37,189 bases of DNA from JASFBA01 sp036172265 (GTDB lineage Bacteria > Chloroflexota > Chloroflexia > DTKN01), in contig JASFBA010000100.1 in assembly GCA_036172265.1 (NCBI GenBank), positions 1 to 37,189 on the forward strand, written 5' to 3'. The translations under genes were made by a program, and so were the position numbers. Below the pieces are notes generated by a model. The model searched no databases. It saw only the letters and a list, made by a program, of their open reading frames with translations, and was not told the DNA's origin. Positions 17,001 to 23,164 of the stretch are shown piece after piece (the first letter of the stretch is position 1; the number at the start of each line of letters is the position of its first letter).

Positions 17001-17140
17001 GTCTCGACGATGCCGACTTCTTCGGTCAGTTCCCGCCGGGCCAGTTCCTCGCGGAGGGCTTCCAGAAGCGCCTGGGCTCCGGCCTTGGTGCAGGCCGGGC
17101 AGGTACAGACCAGCACGTCCGCACGATGTCGTTCGCTCAT
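14021..17140 (-). CDS. NuoF-GltD fusion: NADH-binding FMN/FeS module joined to an NADPH-type FAD oxidoreductase
   Basis: A 1039-residue fusion. Residues 1-100 are a thioredoxin-fold FeS-like domain (VCTCPACTKAGA; later TGSRGFCYMGP, where Ser49 replaces an expected Cys ligand). Residues about 130-515 are NuoF: GRGGAGFPTGRKWE (167-180), ANGDEGDPGAY, GAGAFVCGEETALI, and the N3 cluster ESCGKCTPCREGI with Cys456, 459, 462 and 502. Residues about 540-1000 are like glutamate synthase small subunit/NfnB: CTNACPAGVDIPTY, CGRVCPAFCEAEC, FAD site VIGSGPAGLTAAL (639-650), NAD(P) site VVGGGDVAID (771-780), VYRRTRAEMPA. It should bind FMN and FAD and touch two pyridine nucleotides. No glutamate synthase large subunit is nearby. 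Confidence 0.94.
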   Translation of the reverse strand: MSERHRADVLVCTCPACTKAGAQALLEALREELARRELTEEVGIVETGSRGFCYMGPIVVIQPEGILYTGVQAADIPELVEETLIKGRIVERLTYKEPSTHRAVPYYKDIPFYGKQMRVVLRNCGVINPQSIEEYIAVGGYQALGKVLTSMTPEQVIEEVKRSGLRGRGGAGFPTGRKWELTRKSPGEVKYVIANGDEGDPGAYMDRALLEGDPHSVIEGMMIGAYAIGAHEGFIYVRDEYPLAVKNVQRAIEQAREYGLLGENILGSGFDFDIKVVRGAGAFVCGEETALIASIEGRAGNPRPRPPFPAQSGLWGKPTNINNVKSWANIPVIIQRGADWYRQIGTETSKGTMIFSLVGKVQNTGLVEVPMGITLRELIYEIGGGGKNGKRVKAVQTGGPSGGCIPTFLFDLQVDYETLKQAGSIMGSGGMIVMDEDTCMVDVARYFLDFLKDESCGKCTPCREGIRHMLGILNRIRDGQGAMEDLVELEALAQVVKETSLCGLGQTAPNPVLTTLRYFRDEYEAHILRKKCPAGVCLPLVRAKCTNACPAGVDIPTYVALIARGRYAEALEVHRRRNPFALVCGRVCPAFCEAECRRGELDQPIAIRQVKRFMADHELKAPWTPPRAAKRYPEKVAVIGSGPAGLTAALRLAQKGYPVTVFEALPVAGGMLAVGIPEYRLPRDILQVEIDNIKRAGVEIRLNSALGRDFALDDLMTQQGYKAVILAVGAHKSRRLGIPGEDLPGVYPGTTFLRDIALGKAPDLKGKRVVVVGGGDVAIDAVRSSWRLGASEVHLVYRRTRAEMPARKDEVEAAEKEGVQFHFLLNPTRVLGTDRVTGIEMQRQELGEFDTSGRRRPVPVPGSEFVMEAEVLIAAIGQEPDLFWLDGTGIEARRDGTLVVGPSYSTTRTGVFAAGDAVLGPATVVQAIGQGNEVAEAVDHYLRTGKVEEVAVRPGYEVVKQIFDMEQYYKAVRPATRELPVEARRGNFSEVELCFDERTAQEECKRCLRCDLEWLEDTGLEAVPVPDRVLVIETAERKS

Positions 17141-17150
17141 TCGATCCCTC

Positions 17151-17522
17151 CTATCCGGTGGTTCGTCCGACGACCCATTCGGTGACCACGTTTCCCCGCA
17201 CCAAGTGCTCCTCGATCAGGCGGGGCACCATGGCCGGGGTCACGTTGCCGTAGGTCACCCGTGGCTGGTTGCCCTGCTGGATGTCCACCAGGGGTTCTTT
17301 CGAGCACATGCCGATGCAGCCGGTCGTGGTCACGTGGGCGTCGATTTTGAGTCGTTCCAGTTCGGCCAAGATGGCGTACATCACCTCCCGGGCTCCGGCG
17401 GAGATGCCGCAGGTGCCCATGCCCACGGTGATGACGGTGCTGGCCGAGGTACGGGCCTTGAGTTCGCTTTGGACGCGCTCCCGAAGTTGTTGCAGTTCTT
17501 CCAGACTCTTGAGGCGTGGCAT
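17151..17522 (-). CDS. HndB-like thioredoxin-fold ferredoxin protein
   Basis: A 123-residue protein resembling HndB of NADP-reducing hydrogenases. The pattern GMGTCGISAGAREVMYAI followed by TTTGCIGMCSKEPLVDI is diagnostic; Cys38, Cys69 and Cys73 are the only Cys visible, so a classic four-Cys [2Fe-2S] site is not assured. It lies between nuoE and the NuoF-GltD gene, the usual HndA-HndB-HndC order, and probably joins that diaphorase unit. The start at 17522 follows AAGGAGG; upstream codons in the same frame overlap nuoE and are not used. Spacing is 10 bases on each side. Confidence 0.88.
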   Translation of the reverse strand: MPRLKSLEELQQLRERVQSELKARTSASTVITVGMGTCGISAGAREVMYAILAELERLKIDAHVTTTGCIGMCSKEPLVDIQQGNQPRVTYGNVTPAMVPRLIEEHLVRGNVVTEWVVGRTTG

Positions 17523-17532
17523 GGCTTCCTCC

Positions 17533-18075
17533 TTAGCCGGCCGGCGGCACTGCCGAGAGGTCCACCGGGCCAGCCGGCCGGGCCTCCATAACGACTGCGG
17601 CCGGCGTGATGGAGACTTCACCCCGCTGCAACTGGCCGGCCAGTTCCTCGGCCTTCATCGGGGTCATCTTGCTATAGGGGCGCTCGTTGACGAGCACCAT
17701 CGGGCCCAGGGCGCAGGCTCCCACGCAGCGGATGGCCTCCAGGGAGAACTTGTTATCGGGGCTGGTTTCGCCGGCCCGGATGCCCAGGGCCTTTTCCATC
17801 GCCGCCAGCACCCGCGGCCCGCCGCCCACATGGCAGGCCGTGCCCAGGCAGACTTTGACGATATAGTCCCCCTTGGGCGTGAGGCTGAAGGCTTTGTAGA
17901 AGGTGGCCAGTTGGTAGACTTCGCTCAGTTTCACGCGCAGCCGTTCGGCTACCATCTCCAGGGCATCGCGAGGGAGGTATTTGTATTCGGCCTGGATGTC
18001 CTCCAGGATCGCCAGAATAGAGGCGCGCTCCGCCGGGTAGCGCTCGATGATCTCGGAGATCGGTGTCTTGCTCAT
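17533..18075 (-). CDS. NuoE/HndA-type [2Fe-2S] subunit
   Basis: The NADH dehydrogenase 24-kDa-type subunit, 180 residues, partners NuoF-like subunits and holds the N1a-type cluster. The N-terminal helical part (ILAILEDIQAEYKYLPRDAL, VYQLATFYKAFS) and ligands Cys76, Cys81 (VCLGTACHVGGG), Cys117 and Cys121 (RCVGACALGP) are all present. The ATG overlaps the hdrA stop (ATGA), with AGGAGGG nine bases upstream, so translation is coupled to read-through of the selenocysteine gene. With the next two genes it forms an HndA-HndB-HndC like NAD(P)H-oxidising unit. Confidence 0.95.
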   Translation of the reverse strand: MSKTPISEIIERYPAERASILAILEDIQAEYKYLPRDALEMVAERLRVKLSEVYQLATFYKAFSLTPKGDYIVKVCLGTACHVGGGPRVLAAMEKALGIRAGETSPDNKFSLEAIRCVGACALGPMVLVNERPYSKMTPMKAEELAGQLQRGEVSITPAAVVMEARPAGPVDLSAVPPAG

Positions 18076-18920
18076 CGTTCGCCAACCCTCCTTTCGCCGA
18101 CGCTCATCTCCCCCATCTTGATCAGTTTGTACTGGGGGATGCGTCGGGTGAGACAGTACTCCCAGCACAGGCCGCAGCCGGTACACTTTTCCGAGTCCAC
18201 ATAGCGGGCCTTTTTCCGTACCTTGACCTTGAAGTTGCCCACATAGCCCGAGACTTCCTCCACCTCGCTCCAGGTGAGAAGGGTGATGTTGGGATGCCGA
18301 CCGGCATCCATCATCTTGGGCCCGAGAATTCAGGTGGAGCAGTCGAGGGTGGGGAAGGTCTTGTCCAGTTCGGCCATCCGTCCCCCGATGGAGGGTTCGC
18401 GTTCCACCAGGTAGACGTGGTAGCCGGCATCGGCGATGGTGAGCGCCGCCTGGATGCCGGCGATGCCTCCGCCGACGACGAGCACGGCCGGGGTGACCGG
18501 CTCTTTGCGCGGCTCCAGGGCCTCCTGCCGGGCCACCCGCGCCACCGCCGCATTCACCAGGCGCTTGGCCTTGGCCGTGGCCTGGGCCGGGTCATCGAGC
18601 ACCCAGGCCGCGTGTTCGCGGATGTTGGCCATGGCGAAGTAGTAGGGGTTGAGGCCGGCCTCGGCCAGGGCATTCTGGAAAGTGATCTCGTGCATCCGCG
18701 GGCTGCAGGAGGCCACCACCACGCGGTTGATGCCCAGGTTGCGGATGTCGTCCTTGATCATGTTCTGGCCGGGCTCCGAACAGACGTACTTGTAGCCGCG
18801 GGCCACGGCCACGTTCGGCAGCCCCTGGGCGAAGCGGACGACCTCGGCCGTGTTGATCGTGCCGGCAATGTTCATGCCGCAGTCACACACGTAAACGCCG
18901 ATCTTTGGTTCTTCTTCCAT
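18072..18920 (-). CDS. hdrA: HdrA N-terminal half, predicted selenoprotein (in-frame TGA at 18330-18332)
   Basis: Residues 1-140 are the HdrA N-terminal domain (VYVCDCGMNIAGTINTAEV; SCSPRMHEITF). The FAD Rossmann motif is LVVGGGIAGIQAALTIADAG (148-167). It then reads SIGGRMAELDKTFPTLDCST, a TGA codon at 197, and continues in the same frame ILGPKMMDAGRHPNITLL, WSEVEEVSGYVGNFKVKV, and a [4Fe-4S] motif KCTGCGLCWEYC (Cys246-256), ending at 282. HdrA proteins have Cys at exactly this point (DCSxC), and some are known selenoproteins with Sec there. A hairpin of bacterial SECIS type follows the TGA. The rest of HdrA is missing here and is found in the 12244-14010 gene. A nonsense mutation is the alternative, but continued conservation and the coupled nuoE start argue against it. 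Confidence 0.88.
18285..18315 (-). promoter_or_regulatory. Candidate bacterial SECIS hairpin
   Basis: Minus-strand RNA GGATGCC-GGUC-GGCAUCC (18303-18309 with 18292-18298) is a 7-bp perfect stem with a 4-nt loop; an outer GATG/CATC pairing extends it across a small internal loop. The stem starts 20 nt and the apical loop 27 nt after the TGA, within the range known for bacterial SECIS elements. The loop begins with G and contains GGU, like the fdhF element. Confidence 0.72.
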
Positions 18921-18942
18921 AGCGCTGTACCTCCTTTGCTAC

Positions 18943-18963
18943 GGGCGAGGCAGCACCTCGCCC
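18943..18963. repeat. Short inverted repeat between the SpoIIE-like gene and hdrA
   Basis: GGGCGAGG-cagca-CCTCGCCC, 8-bp perfect arms, in the 65-base intergenic gap. No T-run follows, so it is more likely a REP-type or mRNA-stabilising hairpin than a terminator. It divides the signalling block from the redox block of the operon. Confidence 0.55.
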
Positions 18964-18985
18964 CTACGGCCGTCGCAGGCGACTT

Positions 18986-20098
18986 TTACCCAACATAGTC
19001 GATCCGCACGACCTTGCCTTTCTTCTGCAACTCCTCGGCCAGTTCCTCGACGACGATGCGTCGGAGCGGCACCTGGCCGGCGGCATCGGCCGTCTGGGCC
19101 GGATTGATCGCCAGGCCGACCAGGAAACGGATGACATCAGCCTCCCAGAGGAGGCGAGCCAAGCGGGTGGCGCCGTCCATCCGGCGAAGGTCCTGGAGGC
19201 GTCGGGCCTCTTGGAGCCGCCGGCGGGCCACCCGCATCGTCACCAGCCCTTCGGTCACCAGGTCCACCCCCTCCAGGGTAGAGGTGGGCGGCACCTCCAT
19301 CCAACCGTCGGCCGGCCGCTCCTCCATCCGGAGTTCCGCCCCCAGAAGTCGGGCGGCGATCTCGGCCGTCGTATCGCCACAGATGATGCGCCGGCCCGGC
19401 TCGGCCAGGAATCTTTCCAGTGCCTCCCGGTCCCGACGGGGGTCGGCCGGTGGGCCGGTCCACACCGTGGCCGTGCGCATCGGTCGGACATGCATGGCGA
19501 CGAGGGTGCCCCCCTGCTCCGACCGCCCCTCGGAAAGGCGCAGGAAGATGCGCACAAGGGCCCCCAGAAGTTCCTCGGCGCCGCCGCCGGTATCGGCCAG
19601 CCGCTTGAGCGTCAGAGCCACTTCTTGCCAGCCCCAACGTCGTTCCCAGCCCCGGGCGCGGATCAAGCCCTCGCTCACCATAGCCAGCCGATCGCCTCGC
19701 TGGAGACGAAAGGCGCAACGGCGGAGCAGCCGACTTCCCCGCTCCTCTTCTTCCACCGGCAGGAGCATCAGATGGCCCCGGCGCACCAGGAAGAGCGGCG
19801 GTGCATCGCACTCCAGGAGTTCGGCCCGCCGGCCTTCTTCCACCCGCAGGAGGGAAAGGGCCACATAGGCCCCCGCGGGAAGGCGGGGAAGGAGTGCCCC
19901 TGCCGCCTCCTCCGGCGTCCGACCCTCCTGCAAGAGTCGGTCCAGCCGGAGGGCCAGGTCCCTCGCTTCGACGGCCGGGGAGGAGGTGCCGACCAGAACA
20001 ACGTGAAAGTGCCCTTCGGTTTGAAAGGTGCGTATGGCCTCCCGGGCTTCGCCCGAACGGGCCAACTCCTGAACGGCATATTCCACCCAGAGCCTCAA
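18986..20098 (-). CDS. SpoIIE/PP2C-like phosphatase-family protein with degenerate metal motif
   Basis: A 370-residue protein of the SpoIIE-like group found beside hydrogenase genes. The core can be followed: FHVVLVGTSSPAVEARDLAL, GAYVALSLLRVEEG, LLECDAPPLFLVRRGHL, DRLAMVSEGLIRARG. A C-terminal part is shared with hydrogenase-linked members (RRIICGDTTAEIAARLLG, PPTSTLEGVDLVTEGLVTM). Active PP2C enzymes have an Asp-Gly where this protein has Gly-Thr, and SDG where it has SEG, so catalysis may be lost. Start: a TTG at 20098 overlaps the PHP stop (TTGA) and follows GGGAGGGCCGC; codons further upstream lie inside the PHP gene in another frame. Partner of the CBS-HATPase and HATPase proteins in an anti-sigma-like switch is an inference. 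Confidence 0.82.
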   Translation of the reverse strand: MRLWVEYAVQELARSGEAREAIRTFQTEGHFHVVLVGTSSPAVEARDLALRLDRLLQEGRTPEEAAGALLPRLPAGAYVALSLLRVEEGRRAELLECDAPPLFLVRRGHLMLLPVEEEERGSRLLRRCAFRLQRGDRLAMVSEGLIRARGWERRWGWQEVALTLKRLADTGGGAEELLGALVRIFLRLSEGRSEQGGTLVAMHVRPMRTATVWTGPPADPRRDREALERFLAEPGRRIICGDTTAEIAARLLGAELRMEERPADGWMEVPPTSTLEGVDLVTEGLVTMRVARRRLQEARRLQDLRRMDGATRLARLLWEADVIRFLVGLAINPAQTADAAGQVPLRRIVVEELAEELQKKGKVVRIDYVG

Positions 20099-20877
20099 GC
20101 GGCCCTCCCTGCGTGGATACCATCCACCCAGACTCCCCGGCCTCCTTCGCCAGCCAGGGCCCGTGCCAGTTCCGTCACCGTTGCCTCCTCCATAAGGAGG
20201 GTGGTACGGGCGGAAACCTCCTTCAGACGATGGGCATCGCCGCCGGCCACCAGGCCGTATTCCCGCAGTTGCGGGAAGCGCTCCCGCGCCTCCCGAGGGC
20301 CCAAGAGGGGAGAAATCTCCACCCCTACCAACTCCAACTCCGGCGGGATAAAGCCCAGGTTGGCGATGATCGAGTAGGACGGGCGGTCCACATGAGCCGG
20401 AAGGCACAGTCCGCCCAGTTCCTGCACACGCCGCACCGCCTCCTCCAGCGAAAAGGTGCTCGAGGTCAGGAGGAGCCGTTCGTTGCGTCCGACGGCGTTC
20501 CCCTGTGCATCCAGCACGATCTGCACCCCGAAGACCTCCTCGCGATTCTTGAACGCCGGAAGGTGGGCATAGACCTCTTCCTGCCAGCGCCGCACCTGCT
20601 CCAGCGTGTCAAAGAGACACAGGAGATGCACCTCCTCGCGGGTCTGGAGTTCCATCCCCGGCAGGACGGCGATCCCGCTTCCCTTGGCCGCCGCAAGCAT
20701 CGCCTCGGCGTTCTCGGCCGAGTTGTGGTCGGTGACAGCAATGAGGCCCAGACGCAGCGCTCTAGCCCGTTCGATGATAAGCGCGGGCAACATCTCTACC
20801 TCGGCACAGGCCGAAAGCACGGTATGGATATGCAGGTCCGCCGTAAAGAAGCGCAATCTCACCACCCGAACGATCAA
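20095..20877 (-). CDS. PHP-domain phosphoesterase
   Basis: Metal-dependent phosphoesterase of the polymerase-and-histidinol-phosphatase fold, 260 residues. The metal motifs are intact: ADLHIHTVLS, AVTDHNSAEN, LPGMELQT, LPAHVDRPSYS and GGDAHRL. Its substrate is unknown; homologues of this size occur in hydrogenase clusters of anaerobes next to the same SpoIIE, HATPase and DRTGG partners. The annotated TTG start overlaps the previous stop (TTGA) but lacks a ribosome site; GTG or TTG codons 3-7 codons downstream are also possible. The overlap region contains a direct repeat of CGTTGATCGTT. Confidence 0.88.
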   Translation of the reverse strand: MIVRVVRLRFFTADLHIHTVLSACAEVEMLPALIIERARALRLGLIAVTDHNSAENAEAMLAAAKGSGIAVLPGMELQTREEVHLLCLFDTLEQVRRWQEEVYAHLPAFKNREEVFGVQIVLDAQGNAVGRNERLLLTSSTFSLEEAVRRVQELGGLCLPAHVDRPSYSIIANLGFIPPELELVGVEISPLLGPREARERFPQLREYGLVAGGDAHRLKEVSARTTLLMEEATVTELARALAGEGGRGVWVDGIHAGRAA

Positions 20878-21419
20878 CGATTAACGATCAACGCCTTTTC
20901 CCCCTCGGCGATAAAAGCCTCCAGCCACCTTCGCACCTCGGGATGGGAAAGGGGCAGCCCGCCCAGGGCGGCGCGAATCTCGGCCGTGTCGAAGGCAAAT
21001 TCCCGTTCGCCCACCCGATGGCGGTAGAAAAGGTCGCACTTTTCCCCCAGGAGAAAGGCCAGGAGCGTTCGGGTCATGTCGCCCAGCGGCGCCCGGTCTA
21101 TGTGGCTGTACTGGAAAGTGGCCTCCAGGGTAGTCCCCTGCCCCTCCTGGGAGGCGAGCGTCACGTCGCCGTTACAGCGCCGGGCGGCGGCCTGGAAGAG
21201 CGGCAGGCCCAGTCCCACGTGGCGCGTCTTGCGGGTGGTATAAAAGGGGTCAAAAGCCCGGGCGAGTTGCTCCGCGCTCATACCACGACCGTTATCTCGG
21301 ATGGTAATGTGCAAACGATCCGCTACGGGATCCTCTTCGATCACCAGTTCGACCCGGCTGGCTCCGGCCTCCAGCGCATTTTCCAGGGCATCGAGGATGT
21401 GCAGGCTCAGTTCGCGCAT
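20874..21419 (-). CDS. HATPase (GHKL) protein, anti-sigma/kinase-like
   Basis: A 181-residue stand-alone ATP-binding GHKL domain: MRELSLHILDALENALEAGAS (N box region), IRDNGRGMSAEQLARAFDPF (G1), KTRHVGLGLPLFQAAARRC (G2) and EGQGTTLEATF. No phospho-acceptor His domain is present. Stand-alone members of this type are regular neighbours of hydrogenase genes together with PHP and SpoIIE proteins. Whether it phosphorylates a protein or binds as an anti-factor is unknown. It ends with a 4-base overlap into the PHP start and begins 18 bases after the DRTGG gene. Confidence 0.87.
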   Translation of the reverse strand: MRELSLHILDALENALEAGASRVELVIEEDPVADRLHITIRDNGRGMSAEQLARAFDPFYTTRKTRHVGLGLPLFQAAARRCNGDVTLASQEGQGTTLEATFQYSHIDRAPLGDMTRTLLAFLLGEKCDLFYRHRVGEREFAFDTAEIRAALGGLPLSHPEVRRWLEAFIAEGEKALIVNR

Positions 21420-21437
21420 CGCCCTGTCCGACGTGCC

Positions 21438-21788
21438 TCACCGCTCCACTCCGGAGATGCCCAAAGCAAAGAGCCGGCCGACCACCGTGTAGGTGGTGAG
21501 CGGCGTGGTCAGGATAGGGATGCCTTCCTCCTCGGCCTTGGAGAGGGTAGCCGAGTCAGGCGCAACTCCCTCGGTAACCACGACGCCGGCCAGGTTCAAG
21601 AGGCTGGCTACGGCGACGATGTTCGGATGGCTCTGCAACGTGACCCAGAGGTTGCCAGGCTGGGCTTTGGCCATCACACAACTCAGGAGGTCGGAGGCAT
21701 AGCCCCCGGTAACCTCGCGCCCCAGTTTTCCGGCAGCGGTGCGCACTTCCAGAGACAGTTCCTGGGCGATCTTCTCCAGCGTCATCAT
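21438..21788 (-). CDS. DRTGG-domain protein, copy 2
   Basis: A small (116-residue) protein with a DRTGG-like fold: VTGGYASDLLSCVMAKAQPG, then WVTLQSHPNIVAVASLL, VVVTEGVAPD, AEEEGIPILTT, VVGRLFALGI. DRTGG domains occur in phosphotransacetylase, CBS proteins and hydrogenase-linked regulators; their ligand is not established. It lies between the CBS-HATPase and HATPase genes. It is paralogous to the 22756-23142 gene, but the two differ widely, so the duplication is old. Confidence 0.85.
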   Translation of the reverse strand: MMTLEKIAQELSLEVRTAAGKLGREVTGGYASDLLSCVMAKAQPGNLWVTLQSHPNIVAVASLLNLAGVVVTEGVAPDSATLSKAEEEGIPILTTPLTTYTVVGRLFALGISGVER

Positions 21789-21801
21789 CGTCGCCTCTCC
21801 G

Positions 21802-22737
21802 TCAGGCCGCCTTTTCGGCCGGCCGATGCCGGTGATTTAGGTAGATCACCACCTTCACCGAAGTCCACTGCGCATTGGGCGATTCGATGAGCATCTCGTC
21901 GGCGCAGCGCTGCACGTTGTTCAGGCCCACGCCGGCCCCAAAGCCCATCTCCCGCACCCAGTCCGGGGCCGTGGAAAAACCCGGCTGTAACGCCTTTTCG
22001 ATGTCCGGGATGCCCGGCCCGGTATCCATCGCCCGAATAATGATCCGGTCGGGCTGGACCTCAGCCAGAATCTCACCGCCGGCCGTGGTGTGGATGATGA
22101 GGTTCATCTCCAATTCATAGGCCACGATAGCCGCCCGCCGCACGAGCTGGGGCGGGACGGCCAGGCGGGTAAGCGCCCGCTTGATCTTACTGGAGGCCTC
22201 GCCGGCGCTTTCAAAGTCCTGCGCCTCCACTCGGCAGCGCAGGGTGATGCTGGTCAGGTCGGAGATAAGTTCCTCGAAGATATGGCTGACCCGATAACGG
22301 AGCGTCTCCTCACGGTGGTATTCCAGTTCCAGTTGCTTCAGGAGACCGCGGATGATGTCGCCCCGGGTCAGGATGCCGACGAGTTTTCCCTCGCTGTTCA
22401 CCACCGGGAAGCGGCCGAACCCGTACCGGTTAAAGTACTTGATCGCCGTTACCACCGTCTCGTCGGCCCGGATGGTCACGGGGTTGCGGGTCATCTTCTC
22501 GCCCACCCGAGCGTTCATCTCTCCGGCCGCCAGCGCCTTGATGAGGTCCTCGACGCTCACGATGCCCACCAGTTCGCCGTTTTCCAGGACCGGGGCACCG
22601 GAGATGCGATGGTCGCGCAGGACGTTCCGGAGTTCGGCCATCGTGTTCTGCGGTTCGACGGTGATCACGTCTCGGGTCATCACATCCCCGATTTTGACCT
22701 CGTAGGCCAGTTCCTGGAGTCGGGTGACTTCGCTCAT
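21802..22737 (-). CDS. CBS-pair protein with RsbW-like HATPase domain
   Basis: A 311-residue regulator. Residues 14-135 are two CBS motifs (VKIGDVMTRDVITVEPQNTM, HRISGAPVLENGELVGIVSV; then VGEKMTRNPVTIRADETVV, GFGRFPVVNSEGKLVGILTR) that should bind an adenine nucleotide. Residues about 190-305 are a GHKL ATPase of the RsbW/SpoIIAB type: AAIVAYELEMNLIIHTTAGG (N box), AMDTGPGIPDIEKALQPGF, GFGAGVGLNNVQRCADEM. It is a good candidate for the energy-sensing kinase/anti-factor acting with the SpoIIE-like protein. Lies 13-18 bases from its neighbours in the operon. Confidence 0.88.
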   Translation of the reverse strand: MSEVTRLQELAYEVKIGDVMTRDVITVEPQNTMAELRNVLRDHRISGAPVLENGELVGIVSVEDLIKALAAGEMNARVGEKMTRNPVTIRADETVVTAIKYFNRYGFGRFPVVNSEGKLVGILTRGDIIRGLLKQLELEYHREETLRYRVSHIFEELISDLTSITLRCRVEAQDFESAGEASSKIKRALTRLAVPPQLVRRAAIVAYELEMNLIIHTTAGGEILAEVQPDRIIIRAMDTGPGIPDIEKALQPGFSTAPDWVREMGFGAGVGLNNVQRCADEMLIESPNAQWTSVKVVIYLNHRHRPAEKAA

Positions 22738-22755
22738 CGCCTGTTGGTCCGTTTT

Positions 22756-23142
22756 CTATTCGGAGTCGCCCTCGGCCGTTCTCCAGGGGATACGGCAGGA
22801 GATGTCGCAACTGCGCAGGCCGGCCTGGTAGAGGCGTCCACAGGCTTCGAACATGGACAGGTTGGTCGTCACCAGAGGGATGCCTTTTTCCCGTGCCAGG
22901 GTGACCGTTTCGGGCATCGGTTGTTTGCCGCGGACGAAGATGAGGGCAGAGATGTCAGCCATTTCGGCCGTGCGCACCACCTGGGGGTTGCACAATCCCG
23001 TCAGGAGGGCGGCTCCCGGCTCCACCAGGGCCAGGACATCGCTCATCAGGTCGGCCGCGCCGCCACAAGGAATCTCCTTGTCGAGGTCGGTCTCGAAAAG
23101 GAGCGTGCCTTGGACGATCTCGACGATTTTCCGCAGTTTCAT
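22756..23142 (-). CDS. DRTGG-domain protein, copy 1
   Basis: A 128-residue protein: MKLRKIVEIVQGTLLFETD, GGAADLMSDVLALVEPGAAL, VVRTAEMADISALIFVRGKQ, AREKGIPLVTTNLSMFEACG. The GGxAxDLMSDVL signature and the layout match the DRTGG-like proteins of hydrogenase clusters. It follows hdrB by 22 bases and opens the six-gene signalling block. The C-terminal Cys residues (SCDISC) are unlike copy 2 and might bind a metal; this is a guess. Confidence 0.83.
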   Translation of the reverse strand: MKLRKIVEIVQGTLLFETDLDKEIPCGGAADLMSDVLALVEPGAALLTGLCNPQVVRTAEMADISALIFVRGKQPMPETVTLAREKGIPLVTTNLSMFEACGRLYQAGLRSCDISCRIPWRTAEGDSE

Positions 23143-23164
23143 ATCCCCGCTCCGGCCGCCGGCC

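Noticed and set aside
15419..17185. Plus-strand open frame of 588 codons opposite the NuoF-GltD gene
   Set aside because: Antisense shadow of a strongly conserved gene; composition is not that of a real protein.
18072..18329. A separate small ferredoxin gene after a stop codon, or hdrA as a pseudogene
   Set aside because: The 18072-18329 part is in the same frame as the upstream part, continues the HdrA alignment without a gap, and has no ribosome site of its own; the TGA falls at a known Sec/Cys column.
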